Shown: positions 1 through 9,147, counted from the stretch's first letter. The stretch: 64,000 bases of DNA from JBBDIM01 sp040880405 (GCA_040880405.1 JBBDIM010000104.1:1-64000), one strand, 5' to 3'. Translations and numbers: made by a program. Notes: generated by a model not told the origin, from the sequence alone.

Positions 1-107
1 AACCGACAATGACGGGGATTCCGGTCGCAGGCTGCGCACATGCCGGATCGCACCCGTCCGAAGCGACAGAAATCAGCCGATTCATTTTCCCTCCCCTTCA
101 ATAAAAT

Positions 108-370
108 CTTGAGGTAGCCACGGTCGCCAGACCGTGGGGGAACTGCGAGCTTGGGCGTGCCCCTGAGGCGAAGCGAGTTGGCACTTCTCCCACGCTTTTG
201 CAAGCGTAGCTACGACGAAATCTTGAGGTAGCTACGGTCGCAAGACCGTGGGAGAATCGCGGGTTGGTTGTGCCCCTGAGGCGAAGCGAGTTGGCACTTC
301 TCCCACGCTTTTGCAAGCGTGGCTACGACGAATTCTTGAGGTAGCCACGGTCGCAAGACCGTGGGGGAAC
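108..370. repeat. Tandem GTAGCCACG hairpin repeat, two full copies and one partial
   Basis: Two units of about 114 bp and the start of a third lie head to tail (unit starts near 108, 222 and 335). Each unit opens with a hairpin of type CCACGGTC-loop-GACCGTGG (first copy 118-137) and closes with one of type CCACGCTT-loop-AAGCGTGG that runs into GGCTAC, so the unit ends are inverted relative to each other. The same architecture with different stem bases occurs at 25621-25842. This resembles REPIN/BIME elements. The 97 bases to its left contain a short stretch similar to the element at 32252-32519 and no gene I can support. Confidence 0.85.
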
Positions 371-406
371 AAAAAAACGTCCTCTTGCCTGACGCAAGAG
401 GACGTT
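371..406 (-). terminator. Intrinsic terminator of the DUF1559 gene
   Basis: A 13-bp perfect stem (376-388 with 394-406) around a 5-base loop lies about 40 bases beyond the stop of the leftward gene. On the minus strand the stem is followed by a run of T (the A run at 371-377). Confidence 0.85.
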
Positions 407-446
407 CGTAAATTCAATCGATTCGCACCGAGCAGCTACCGTCAGC

Positions 447-1400
447 TTAGGGTAGCTGGCCTAGCTCGCCACCGTTTCGCGTACCGGCCGAGGCAAAGAT
501 GAAGCGGTCCACCGTTTCCGCGACAAATCGGCTGGAACCATCACCCAGGGTGAACAACGCTCCGCCGGGATGGGCGCTGTGGAACCCGGCAAACCCTCTG
601 TCTCCTTCATTCCTCGAGTTGAGCTCGACCCCAGTCGAGCCGCTCCAACTGGGATGCAGGCCAACGCTAATGGGCGTGCCAATGTAGATAAAATTTCGAA
701 TTGTGATGTTGCGTCGATAGCGCTCGCCGATCATGAGGGTGTTACTGGTCCCGTCAGAGAGATCTGCAAACCGCGTGCTGTCGTTTAGCATTTTGAAAGC
801 CCCGTTGAACCGAGCGAGAGTTGGCCCAGTGCTTAAATCAAGGCCATAAACGGCATCGTTATCCTCCATCGGCCCGTGCGCGGCTTCCATGAGGGCGCTC
901 GGCTCATTGAATCCGGCGGTCCCCGAGACCACGCAGCCGTAGTTGCCGCGGGGACGATTGGTGATACCACCATCGTCGGTCCACAAATTGCTCGAATCGG
1001 GTGCCGAGGGGCATTCAAAGGCCGTAATCCGGGTTTGAAGGGCAAGCTGATTGGTGCCGGCATCCGCCCAAATCAGCCCGAAACCTTTCCCTTGGATTTG
1101 GTTCCAAAGGGCGTTTTGCTCGATTTGGGGTAGGATCATGCCGCTCCAGACGAGTGCGTCTTCAATTCCGCTCGCAGTCCCCCTGATGGCCGCGGGAGGA
1201 AAAGCTCTGTGGGTGTCGTGGTAGTTGTGCAGGGCCAGACCCATCTGCTTGAGGTTGTTACTGCACTGCATGCGTCGAGCCGCTTCCCGGGCCTGTTGCA
1301 CGGCGGGCAGGAGCAGGGCGACCAGCACCCCGATGATCGCAATCACCACGAGGAGCTCGACGAGGGTAAAGCCGTTCCTGGCTTTGTGAAACTTGGACAT
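447..1400 (-). CDS. DUF1559 domain protein, type II pseudopilin-like
   Basis: This 317-residue protein has a prepilin-type N-terminus: a short basic leader, then GFTLVELLVVIAIIGVL, the class III (type IV pilin/GspG) cleavage and methylation signal followed by a hydrophobic helix. The conserved QQAREAARRMQCSNNLKQ segment and the C-terminal HPGGA-x-DGS-x-RF motif define the DUF1559 family, which is greatly expanded in planctomycetes. The ATG at 1400 was chosen because it begins the leader and has GAGG upstream; the reading frame is open further upstream but that extension is not pilin-like. The family is usually thought to be a surface or secreted pseudopilin of unknown function. It ends at a strong terminator. 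The gene just upstream is a remnant of the small lipoprotein that commonly accompanies DUF1559 genes. Confidence 0.93.
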   Translation of the reverse strand: MSKFHKARNGFTLVELLVVIAIIGVLVALLLPAVQQAREAARRMQCSNNLKQMGLALHNYHDTHRAFPPAAIRGTASGIEDALVWSGMILPQIEQNALWNQIQGKGFGLIWADAGTNQLALQTRITAFECPSAPDSSNLWTDDGGITNRPRGNYGCVVSGTAGFNEPSALMEAAHGPMEDNDAVYGLDLSTGPTLARFNGAFKMLNDSTRFADLSDGTSNTLMIGERYRRNITIRNFIYIGTPISVGLHPSWSGSTGVELNSRNEGDRGFAGFHSAHPGGALFTLGDGSSRFVAETVDRFIFASAGTRNGGELGQLP

Positions 1401-1560
1401 TAAGGGCCTCTTCAAGAAGTTCAGGGGAAAAATCGTAACTGCGAATGCTCGCGGCCGGATCGAACTATCAAGTCCGTCCGGTTTGCCCTTGTGGGTAGGC
1501 TTGGGCGATCCGAGATCCGAGCCACGGGGCATGGTTGCAAGGGAAACTGATTTAAGCGGG

Positions 1561-1845
1561 CTACGGTTCCAGCTCAAGCTCAAACGTGTTGTTGCCGCGC
1601 GTGACTTCCAACGTGTAGTCAGCAGGAAGTTTCCCCGGTGGCTTGGCTTGGGGGTCATCCATGACGAGCGAGACGGCATGGGGACCGACAATCGCTCCGT
1701 CGTTGATTTCGTAGGTTGAAAGTAACAAACCGATCCAGAGAAATTGGCTACGCGGCATCAACTTTTTTATCCTGTCGAGTACGAGAAGAGGAGCGTTGGA
1801 CTGAGTCTTAGTCCGAATGAAACAATCGGGCTGTGTGAAGAGCAT
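1561..1845 (-). pseudogene. 3' remnant of a small carboxypeptidase-regulatory-like secreted protein
   Basis: The last ~55 residues (LSTYEINDGAIVGPHAVSLV, then a Pro/Lys-rich stretch and TLEVTRGNNTFELELEP) look like the C-terminal part of the small secreted planctomycete proteins with a carboxypeptidase-regulatory (beta-sandwich) fold, in which a phrase such as 'T-Y-x-x-GDGAxxGxHxVx' precedes a final strand rich in F and L. The lipobox signal peptide and the first strands expected in that family are absent. The open frame upstream (to an ATG at 1845 without ribosome-binding site) shows no family similarity. I read it as a truncated, probably dead gene; it could instead be a short novel protein. 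The rest of 1401-2030 holds nothing I recognise. Confidence 0.5.
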
Positions 1846-2033
1846 TGTAGTGAATAGTAATTATGGGCCATCCTAGAACACCATTTCAAAAAGGTCGAGC
1901 GCCATTCCAAAAAGTTTGAAAAACAGATAAACGCTCAATTTCATTGAGTTTTTTGTTCGGACGCTCCACGCGTTTATCCAGATCTTAAGGCGGACGGGGC
2001 AAGTTTTTAGCGCGAGCAATTCCTCCTGCCACG

Positions 2034-2074
2034 AAAAAGGGCTCGCTTTCCCCAAGGAGAGCGAGCCCTTTTCT
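2034..2074 (-). terminator. Intrinsic terminator of the FKBP gene
   Basis: A 9-bp GC-rich perfect stem (2039-2047 with 2060-2068) about 35 bases past the FKBP stop. On the minus strand it is followed by CCTTTTT; the other side also has a short T run, so it may act in both directions. Confidence 0.85.
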
Positions 2075-2104
2075 TGATTCATCGCGAAGTACGAGTGGTT
2101 GTGA

Positions 2105-2776
2105 CTACTTGACGATCTTGAGCAGTTCCACTTCGAACACGAGCACCGAGTTGGGTGGGATCGAGGGTCGGCCTTGGGCCCCGTAGGCGAGTTCCGCGGG
2201 GATGTGCAGCTTCCACTTGGAGCCGACTTTCATCTTTTGCAGGGCCTCTGTCCAGCCGGGGATCACCCCTTGAACCGGGAATTTGGCTGGCTCGCCACGA
2301 TCGTACGAACTATCGAACTGGGTCCCGTCTAGCAGCACGCCCTTGTAATGGCACTCGACGGTGTCTTCCAGGGTCGGCATCGGGCCGGTCCCTTCTTTCA
2401 TGACTTCGTATAGCAGGCCCGATTCGGTTTTGGTTACTCCCTCGGCTGCGGCAGTTTTGGTCAGGTAATCCTGTCCCTTCTTGACGTTTACGTCCGCCTG
2501 AGCCTGCATCTGCTTTTGGACCATCTCCTGGAAAGCCTGCAGGGCCTTGTTGGCGTCCTCTTCCGTGAGCTTGGAGTCTTGACCGGTCATCGAGTCGCGA
2601 ATTCCGGCGATCAGGGCTTCCACGTCGAAGGGAACCTGGGGATTGGCGATGTCGTCGCCGATGTTCCGCCCAATCGCGTAGGAAGCCTTCTGGGGCACGG
2701 TTTCCAATTTAAGCTCCTGCGCTGAGGCCATCGAGGTACAAAGGGCAACGAGGGCCACGGGGATCAAATAACGCAT
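2105..2776 (-). CDS. Secreted FKBP-type peptidyl-prolyl cis-trans isomerase (FkpA/Mip type)
   Basis: The 223-residue product should catalyse cis-trans isomerisation of prolyl bonds in exported proteins. It starts with a signal peptide (MRYLIPVALVALCTSMASA). A helical dimerisation domain of the FkpA/Mip kind follows, containing SYAIGRNIGDDI and a KALQAFQEMVQKQ helix. The FKBP domain occupies roughly the last 95 residues (ESGLLYEV, VECHYKGVLLDGTQFDSS, VIPGWTEALQKMKVGSKW, PAELAYG, IPPNSVLVFEVELL), with the usual active-site aromatic and Asp positions present. The ATG at 2776 is preceded by AAAGGAAA and starts the signal peptide; an upstream in-frame extension is unlikely. It lies downstream of the DUF1570 gene in the same direction, 145 bases away, and ends at a strong terminator. 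Confidence 0.95.
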   Translation of the reverse strand: MRYLIPVALVALCTSMASAQELKLETVPQKASYAIGRNIGDDIANPQVPFDVEALIAGIRDSMTGQDSKLTEEDANKALQAFQEMVQKQMQAQADVNVKKGQDYLTKTAAAEGVTKTESGLLYEVMKEGTGPMPTLEDTVECHYKGVLLDGTQFDSSYDRGEPAKFPVQGVIPGWTEALQKMKVGSKWKLHIPAELAYGAQGRPSIPPNSVLVFEVELLKIVK

Positions 2777-2921
2777 AAATTTCCTTTCAGGTTTGCCATT
2801 CACGATGGGTGAAGTGGCGGGTAGGGAGGGTAGGGGAGGTTGGTTTGTCTTGCCGCAAGTGTACCTCATTATGGGGCGCAAGTCTGCTGCCGAACACCGG
2901 TCCCACAACCGCGGACAAGCG

Positions 2922-4331
2922 CTAGTTGTTCGTCCGGAGCCACTGGGAAGCGTACTGCACCGCTAAGACTCGATTGGCGAACATTTTGAGCTCGGCCTGC
3001 GAAGCTTGCTGCTGATCGGCGTCCAACCGGCGAAGCTGTTCCTGCTGCCAGCGAAGTGCTAACTCACGCGAGTGAAAGACGTTAGCAACGCCTTGCGTGC
3101 GATTGTTGGATCGCGTTTGGAGCATGGCGACAAAGTGCGCGAACTCGGAGAAGGGGTGATCGTACGGCTGACGCATCAGGTGAGTGACGATGTCGGTTTC
3201 GATGGCCGCGAAGTCCTCCCCAAAAAATTCACTGAATTGTTCCCGATTCTCGACCACCACACCGGTCGTATTGGTGCTGAGCGCGCCTTCCAAGGGGCGC
3301 GTTTCACTTACCTTTTTCATGAACCGATTGAAATCCGCTTTCTTGCGGGTCGCCAAGTAATGCGTCACGGCCCACGCGGAGGCGTAACCGGTGGAGGTTA
3401 ATTGACCCGCCCCGATGGTATCTTCCAGCATCTTGCCATCCGCCTGGTCGGCGTCTTTCGCTTTGAGATACAACTCCAATTCGAACATCCGCATGTCGTT
3501 GATCACGCCGGAGCCTTTCCACTTCATCCGCTTGCCGAAATCGGTCGGGGCGTAGTACTCGGCGATCCCCTCGGAGATCCACATCGGCCAGCGTGAGAGT
3601 CGCTGCTGCACGCCAATGTTGTGGAGGATTTGGTGGGCCCCCTCGTGGGCGATCGTCGAGATCGCCTGCCGCATGTAGAGATCCTGTTTCAGGGGAGGGT
3701 TCGAGGGGCGTTCGTGCATCACGACATAGTTTTCATTGGTGTCGTAATAGGCCACGACCCCAGGCGGAAGTTCGCTGAATTCCCGGAACTCGCGCTCGGT
3801 CGAGAACATGATGCAGACCAGCGGGACGTCCGGTTCGTGGGCCGTGATCTTTTGTCCCTTGGCATGGCCGATCATGCCGGGGACCATCGACTCCAAGATC
3901 CGCATCGAGACCTCCGCAAACTGCTGCGTGGTGTTGTACACAAACACGAAATGCCGCGAGGTCCGCGTCTTGAAGCCGGGGAATTGCTCGGCGAGTCGGC
4001 TTTCGAGCACTTTTTTGTCGATTGGAACGAACCTTCGGTCGGTCTTTTGCACCTCGCTAACCGGACGGGAAACGAGCCGACCATCCGGCAGCATCAAAAT
4101 CAGGTGGGTCCCCACGACCACGTGGATCTTGGCGATGACCTTCTCCCCCTCGTCATCCCGCGCCTCGACATTCCCTTGAATCGAGTGAGAGATCACGCCA
4201 GGGGGAATATTGAAACCAAAGGCCCGCGGATCAGGTACCCGAATAGAGCGGTCCTGCGCATGGACCTCGCCCACGAAGAGGGTTGCGACCGTCAGTAGTG
4301 GTAGCAGTTGCGCGATTTGGCAAGTTCGCAC
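2922..4331 (-). CDS. Secreted DUF1570 zinc metallopeptidase-like protein
   Basis: A 469-residue planctomycete-type DUF1570 protein. With the GTG start at 4331 it begins with a signal peptide (VRTCQIAQLLPLLTVATLFV, cleavage near VHA-Q). An HExxH zinc motif, AHEGAHQ, sits near residue 230, and an EGIAEYY segment about 23 residues later supplies a likely third zinc ligand, as in gluzincin peptidases. The middle carries the typical 'TSRHFVFVYNT' opening of the domain. The GTG was chosen over an ATG 111 bases upstream because GGAAGG precedes it and it directly begins the signal peptide. Function in the cell is unknown; an envelope or extracellular peptidase is the simplest reading. It is divergent from the large secretin-module gene. 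Confidence 0.88.
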   Translation of the reverse strand: MRTCQIAQLLPLLTVATLFVGEVHAQDRSIRVPDPRAFGFNIPPGVISHSIQGNVEARDDEGEKVIAKIHVVVGTHLILMLPDGRLVSRPVSEVQKTDRRFVPIDKKVLESRLAEQFPGFKTRTSRHFVFVYNTTQQFAEVSMRILESMVPGMIGHAKGQKITAHEPDVPLVCIMFSTEREFREFSELPPGVVAYYDTNENYVVMHERPSNPPLKQDLYMRQAISTIAHEGAHQILHNIGVQQRLSRWPMWISEGIAEYYAPTDFGKRMKWKGSGVINDMRMFELELYLKAKDADQADGKMLEDTIGAGQLTSTGYASAWAVTHYLATRKKADFNRFMKKVSETRPLEGALSTNTTGVVVENREQFSEFFGEDFAAIETDIVTHLMRQPYDHPFSEFAHFVAMLQTRSNNRTQGVANVFHSRELALRWQQEQLRRLDADQQQASQAELKMFANRVLAVQYASQWLRTNN

Positions 4332-4749
4332 CAGGCAGTCCTTCCGGCGAAACGCCAAAAGATTCGGGAATGAGCTAGGAGGCAAATGGCCATTCCCTCC
4401 CAGCGGAAGCGGGCCAAGGCCGCGGACCGACCCGCTGACCAAGCTTTATTGTCGGTCTAACCGCCAACATGGCAAGTGTTTTGGGCCGATCGGGGCCGAA
4501 AAGAAAAAGTTTCGTAAATTGTGACACCTTCGCGAGTTAGCTGGGTTTAAACTACCAGAGATACCCTGACTTGAACCTTTTCATGCTGTCACTTCCGGTT
4601 CGAGGGGGCTCTCAACCGACACGTAAGAACCCCTAACATAACCTCGCTCATCGGCCTGATTGCCTCGGGGAAATCGCTGATTGTTGGGTTAAGTTAGGCG
4701 CACTAAAGCTTTTCCGAGTCGCTTGTAACCAGCCATAAGATCTAAGTTT
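4332..4749. other. Divergent intergenic region
   Basis: This 418-bp gap between two outward-facing genes must hold both promoters. I see no repeat, RNA gene or convincing operator, and I cannot place the promoters with confidence. Confidence 0.6.
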
Positions 4750-7700
4750 ATGACATCCAGTCGCTTTCAACGCGGATTTTCCTCAGCTTTCCTGGTTTCC
4801 CCGGTCGCCCACTCGCGGCGGTCGAGGACGACCAGTCGAAAGCTAGGGCGTGTCATCCTCTCGGCAGGCCTTCTCCTCACGCTGGCGATACCGGGGGGGT
4901 GGGCCAATACCGTATGCGGCGCGGACTCCCAACTGGTGGGGGTTTTGGCGACTGCGGTCGAGCCGGATGTCGCCCGGGAACTTCAATTGGAAGAAGAAAC
5001 TCTCGCGCGGCTTAAGGCGGTAATCACCCAGCGGGAAGCCCAGGCCAAACACCTAGCGATCGCCGAGGGAGAGGCGGGTGGGGCCGATGAGCAGGTCAAC
5101 CTGAGAGCATTTGTGGAAGATTCCGAGAAGCAGGGACTGGAACTTCTCAGCCCGCTTCAGCAGCAGCGCCTGCATCAGATTTTGATTCGCGATCAAGGGA
5201 TGCAGTCGCTCCGAGATGCCAGCGTGGCCCAGTCGCTGCAGCTTACCCGTGAGCAGCGGGCGGACGTCGAGCGGCAGTGGCAAGTGGTGGAAGAGACCAT
5301 CGTCCGGCGTGGCCCCGGGGCCATGTCCTCCGCCGAACGGACGTTTGAGCGGAATGCCAGCTTGCTCCTCACGGAAGACCAAATGGCCGCTTGGGAAGAG
5401 ATGGCCGGTCTTTCCAGTGACTCACCGGATGAGGCACTTGCGAGCGAGGAACCCGCGGCGGACGATACCGTTCAGCTTACGGCGATCATCGACGAGGACG
5501 AACTTGCAGAGGATGAAGGTGAAGAGGAAACGGCAAACCAGCCGATCTCCGATGAGGAGTTGGATGGCCTGATCAGCGATTTCGAGGCCGCAGGTGCCGA
5601 GAATGCTGAAATGGATGACAACTCAGAACCTGCTACCGAGACCCAACCTGCGGAAGAGCCCCGGATGGCCGCGAGCGGTGAGGCCAGCCCCAACGCTGCC
5701 GATTCAGCGAGTGATCGCGTGCCCAAGAATTGGGACGAGATCAAAATCAAGTTCAACTTTCGATATCACCCTTGGCGGGACGTCTTGGATTGGTTTGCCG
5801 AACAGGCGGATCTCTCGCTCGTGATGGACGCTCCACCTTCTGGGACGTTCAACTACATCGATGGCAAATTGTACACCCCGACCGAGGCCCTGGATGTGCT
5901 CAACAGTGTCCTGTTGACCAAGGGCTATACCTTAGTCCGCCGCGGTCAGATGCTGATGGTGGTGAACCTGGAAGATGGGATTCCCCCGACCTGGGTCGAG
6001 AAGGTGCCACTTGAGAAATTAGATGACCGGGCCGAATACGAACTGATCAGCGTGATGTTCGACCTGCGTCGGATGACGCCGGAAGAGGCAAACGCGGAAA
6101 TTAGCCAACTTTTGGGGCCCCAAGGTTCGGTTACCACGCTCAGCAAGTCGCAGCAATTGCTGATCACGGAGACCGCCGGTCGGCTCCGGACCATCCGCGA
6201 TGTGATCGACGCGGTAGAGAACCCCAGCGGCGGCAACCTGACGAGCTATCGCTTGGAGCACCTCAGCGCGATGGAGGCCCTGCCAATTATCCGCAGCCTA
6301 ATGGGGATGGCGGAGGAGGAGAACGTCACCCCCGATGGCTCACTCCGGATCGCCACCGACACCCTCGGGATGCGTCTGTTTGTCACCGGCAAGAAAGACG
6401 CGATCCAGGAGTTCGAGGACATCCTGAAGAAGGTCGATACCGTGGACACGGATGCGATTGGCAAACCGCCTGAGCAACTTCAGATTGAAGTTTACAGCCT
6501 CGGCACGGCCGATCCGACCACGGCGCTGCAGGTGGTGCAAACATTGCTTTCCGGTTCGCCGAATGTTCGCCTTTCGGTCGATGAGAATACCGGCAGCCTC
6601 ATCGCCCTTTGCCGTCCCTCGGAACACGCGACCATTCGCGCCACGCTCGACCAGATGCGGCGCGACTCGAAGCAGACCGCGGTGGTTCAACTGCAAGTGG
6701 TCGATCCGCAGGTCGCGGTGATGTCGATCAATAAATTGTACGGCGCGGTCGGCGAAACCCCGGCACCTAACGCTCCGGTGGTCGACGCCGATCCGGTTAG
6801 TCGACAATTGTTTGTCCGGGGAACCGCCCAGCAGGTGTCGGAGATCAAGGATGTCCTCAAGCAGATGGGTGAGGACCCGGAAGCCATCCGCGAGGGAAGG
6901 GCAGGACGGGGGAATATCCGCAACCTAAACCTCAAGGGAAATTCCGCGGAACGCGTCCTGCGTGACCTGGAGACATTATGGCCAACCGTAAGCGATACCA
7001 ACCGGATTCGAATTGTCCGGCCCGGTTCCACTACCGACACCGGCCGAGTCAATCTGCGCGAGTGGAAGGCCCCCGAGGAAACTCCAGACCCGGGCCGTGG
7101 CCCGACTCAGGACTCGACCACCGGGAGATCGCGTCCCAATCTCGATAGCGAAGCCCGCGCGACAACGCCCGCTTCGCCGTTTCATTACGTGAGCGAAACG
7201 GTGGCACCTTCCGCTGAGGATCGGACTGCCGGTAACTATGGCAAGCCAGCCCCCCCTAAAGCCCTCACGGCGGAGCCAGGTCAAGAAGAGCCGGTCGCAG
7301 CAGATTCAGACTGGCAATCGCTGGGTCGTCGCGGTAGCGAGGATGCGCAGCACTCGACCAGTCAAAATGCCACCGACACCGCACAGGTCATCCAGCCATC
7401 GGCCGGTGCCGGCATCGGGGTGCAGCAGGGGGAAATTGTCATCATGGCTGGCCCCAATGGCTTGGTGCTCGCTTCGGATGACATCGAGGCTTTGAATCAA
7501 GTCGAGGAATTGATCGAGTTACTCTCGGAGCGTCACGCCACCAGCGGCGCCCAGTTTTCCGTCTACTATTTAAAGCATGCCCGGGCCGATGTGGCCGCTG
7601 GCCTGTTGCAAGGCATCATGACCGGCTCGTCGACCACCTCGGACGAGGAGGGGTCTCTCTTGGGTGATCTCGCCTCTGACATGCTGGGTGGCGGAAGCAT

Positions 7701-8547
7701 GATGGGTTCGCTGATGGGCCTCGGCGGCATGGGGGGAGGAACGGGCGGCGCAACCTCGTTGAGCATCGGAACGATGAGCGTGATCGCCGATCCGCGGCTG
7801 AACGCCTTAGTGGTGCAGGCCCATCCGGATGATTTGGAGAAAATCGATCAACTGCTCAACGTCATCGATCAGCCTTACAGCCCGGAACCGGTTGAGACCA
7901 AAGCCAAGCCACGTCTGATTCCGGTCAACTTCACCTCGGCCCAGAATGTGGCAACCGTGGTGCAGCAGGTTTACGCGGACCAGATCGCGACGCCTCAAGG
8001 GCAAGGGCAACAACGGCAACCCAGCCCAGAAGATTTCATTCGGGCCCTGCGCGGTGGCGGGCGAGGTGGACGTGGCGGCGGAGGCGAAGGGGGCGGGGCT
8101 CAAAGCGAGCCAGAGAAGATGACCATCGGGGTTGATACCCGGAGCAACTCCTTAGTCGTTTCCGCGCCTGATCCGTTGTTTGAAAGCGTGAAATCGTTAG
8201 TCGATCAGCTCGATCAGGCGGGTGACGATACGAACCAGTCGATGAAGGTGATCCAAATCAAAAATTCCACTCCGGAAGTCATTCAAAAGGCCCTCACTTC
8301 CTTAACCGGCGGCGCGGTCACCACCGGGACAGCCCCCACCAACACGCCTGGTGCGCAGCCCGCGGGTGGCGGGGCTCCAAACGCTGCTGATGCCGATGCG
8401 ATCCGGCAACGAATGGAGGCGTTTGGCCGCATGCGGGGCATGATGCAGCAAGGTGGGGGTGACCGAGGTGGTGACCGGGGCGGTCGCGGAGGCGACCGAG
8501 GAGGACGCGGCGGCGACACGGGTGGAAGAGGTGGACGTGGCCGGTAA
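4750..8547 (+). CDS. Large periplasmic protein of tandem secretin N-type modules with Gly/Arg tail
   Basis: The 1265-residue product carries a long basic N-region and one hydrophobic signal segment (VILSAGLLLTLAIPG). An acidic low-complexity linker (residues ~225-300) precedes an N0/STN-like domain (~320-415, WDEIKIKFNFRYHPWRDVLD). After it come repeated secretin N1/N3-type modules with the hallmark pattern 'hydrophobic strand, LxxLxxxxAxxVxxxLxx, then DxRxNxLVVxA-xxxxxxIxxLIxxLD' at roughly 430-495, 498-563, 577-637, 645-712, 935-1043 and 1055-1160. Gly-rich insertions interrupt two modules, and the chain ends in RGG-type repeats. The beta-barrel secretin C domain that forms the pore in GspD/PilQ is missing. 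Such proteins are known in planctomycetes but have no assigned role; they could scaffold a secretion channel or bind polymers. The ATG at 4750 is the only good start, with a weak ribosome-binding site. Confidence 0.85.
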   Translation: MTSSRFQRGFSSAFLVSPVAHSRRSRTTSRKLGRVILSAGLLLTLAIPGGWANTVCGADSQLVGVLATAVEPDVARELQLEEETLARLKAVITQREAQAKHLAIAEGEAGGADEQVNLRAFVEDSEKQGLELLSPLQQQRLHQILIRDQGMQSLRDASVAQSLQLTREQRADVERQWQVVEETIVRRGPGAMSSAERTFERNASLLLTEDQMAAWEEMAGLSSDSPDEALASEEPAADDTVQLTAIIDEDELAEDEGEEETANQPISDEELDGLISDFEAAGAENAEMDDNSEPATETQPAEEPRMAASGEASPNAADSASDRVPKNWDEIKIKFNFRYHPWRDVLDWFAEQADLSLVMDAPPSGTFNYIDGKLYTPTEALDVLNSVLLTKGYTLVRRGQMLMVVNLEDGIPPTWVEKVPLEKLDDRAEYELISVMFDLRRMTPEEANAEISQLLGPQGSVTTLSKSQQLLITETAGRLRTIRDVIDAVENPSGGNLTSYRLEHLSAMEALPIIRSLMGMAEEENVTPDGSLRIATDTLGMRLFVTGKKDAIQEFEDILKKVDTVDTDAIGKPPEQLQIEVYSLGTADPTTALQVVQTLLSGSPNVRLSVDENTGSLIALCRPSEHATIRATLDQMRRDSKQTAVVQLQVVDPQVAVMSINKLYGAVGETPAPNAPVVDADPVSRQLFVRGTAQQVSEIKDVLKQMGEDPEAIREGRAGRGNIRNLNLKGNSAERVLRDLETLWPTVSDTNRIRIVRPGSTTDTGRVNLREWKAPEETPDPGRGPTQDSTTGRSRPNLDSEARATTPASPFHYVSETVAPSAEDRTAGNYGKPAPPKALTAEPGQEEPVAADSDWQSLGRRGSEDAQHSTSQNATDTAQVIQPSAGAGIGVQQGEIVIMAGPNGLVLASDDIEALNQVEELIELLSERHATSGAQFSVYYLKHARADVAAGLLQGIMTGSSTTSDEEGSLLGDLASDMLGGGSMMGSLMGLGGMGGGTGGATSLSIGTMSVIADPRLNALVVQAHPDDLEKIDQLLNVIDQPYSPEPVETKAKPRLIPVNFTSAQNVATVVQQVYADQIATPQGQGQQRQPSPEDFIRALRGGGRGGRGGGGEGGGAQSEPEKMTIGVDTRSNSLVVSAPDPLFESVKSLVDQLDQAGDDTNQSMKVIQIKNSTPEVIQKALTSLTGGAVTTGTAPTNTPGAQPAGGGAPNAADADAIRQRMEAFGRMRGMMQQGGGDRGGDRGGRGGDRGGRGGDTGGRGGRGR

Positions 8548-8789
8548 TACGTCGCCAACTGACCACCGGTGAAATCGCAATCACGCACCCCGCCTGGGAG
8601 AGTGCGATCCGCGTTATGCGTCTGGATTAGCGCAGGGATCTCCCCCCGATTCGCCCAGGCCCAGAGGGCCGCTATAATGGGTGCGATCCGGTATATGCGC
8701 CGCAGGCCATTGGCATCCCCGTCATTTTCGGTTGTCAATGGTTCCCGTGGTGCCTGACGGCCCGATTACCGTGTGAGCCGAAGCGACCA

Positions 8790-9027
8790 GGGGATGAGTT
8801 CAATTACAAAGAGTCGGCGGTTTAGAACCCTGTTCCTCGGCACCCGTAATTGACCTTATCCCCTTCCAAACGCTCCACTTCGAAGACCGGAATTTCTCTC
8901 CAATTGACAGGACAACCCAGCGGCAGCGATTGGCACGCCCGCCAAACTCGTACGGGGATAAGGTCAATTACGGGGACCGCGGTCGGAACTTCTGGACCTC
9001 CGACTCTTTGTAATTGAACTCATCCCC
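8790..9027. repeat. Nested inverted repeat A-B'-core-B-A' (GGGGA-n-CAATT family)
   Basis: Four related boxes lie in the order A forward (GGGGATGAGTTCAATTAC at 8790), B reverse (ending 8863), a core of about 90 bp, B forward (GGGGATAAGGTCAATTAC at 8954) and A reverse (ending 9027). The two flanks, each 74 bp, are near reverse complements. No coding capacity. It sits in the 830-bp gap between convergent genes, so it could also terminate transcription. The remaining gap (8548-8789) holds nothing recognisable. Confidence 0.85.
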
Positions 9028-9147
9028 CGGAGGCGAAGTCAAAATCCGTGGTTAATCCTTTCTCCGAAACTCGCCGCCGCAGCGCGACATGCACGTGGGT
9101 CCTCTGCGATCTCCGCGTCTCTGCGTTTCAAAAATGCGGTTCGGTTG

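Noticed and set aside
1..97. Possible start of a leftward gene (GGGGAGGG before an ATG at about 84)
   Set aside because: The same bases match the dispersed repeat seen at 32333-32372, so the ribosome-binding-site-like string is probably part of that repeat; too little sequence remains to judge.
108..370. CRISPR array
   Set aside because: The repeats are ~114 bp in tandem with internal hairpins and no unique spacers; no cas genes are present.
3621..4298. A 225-codon + strand frame opposite the DUF1570 gene
   Set aside because: Composition is His/Arg-rich with no motif, while the opposite strand has signal peptide and HExxH site.
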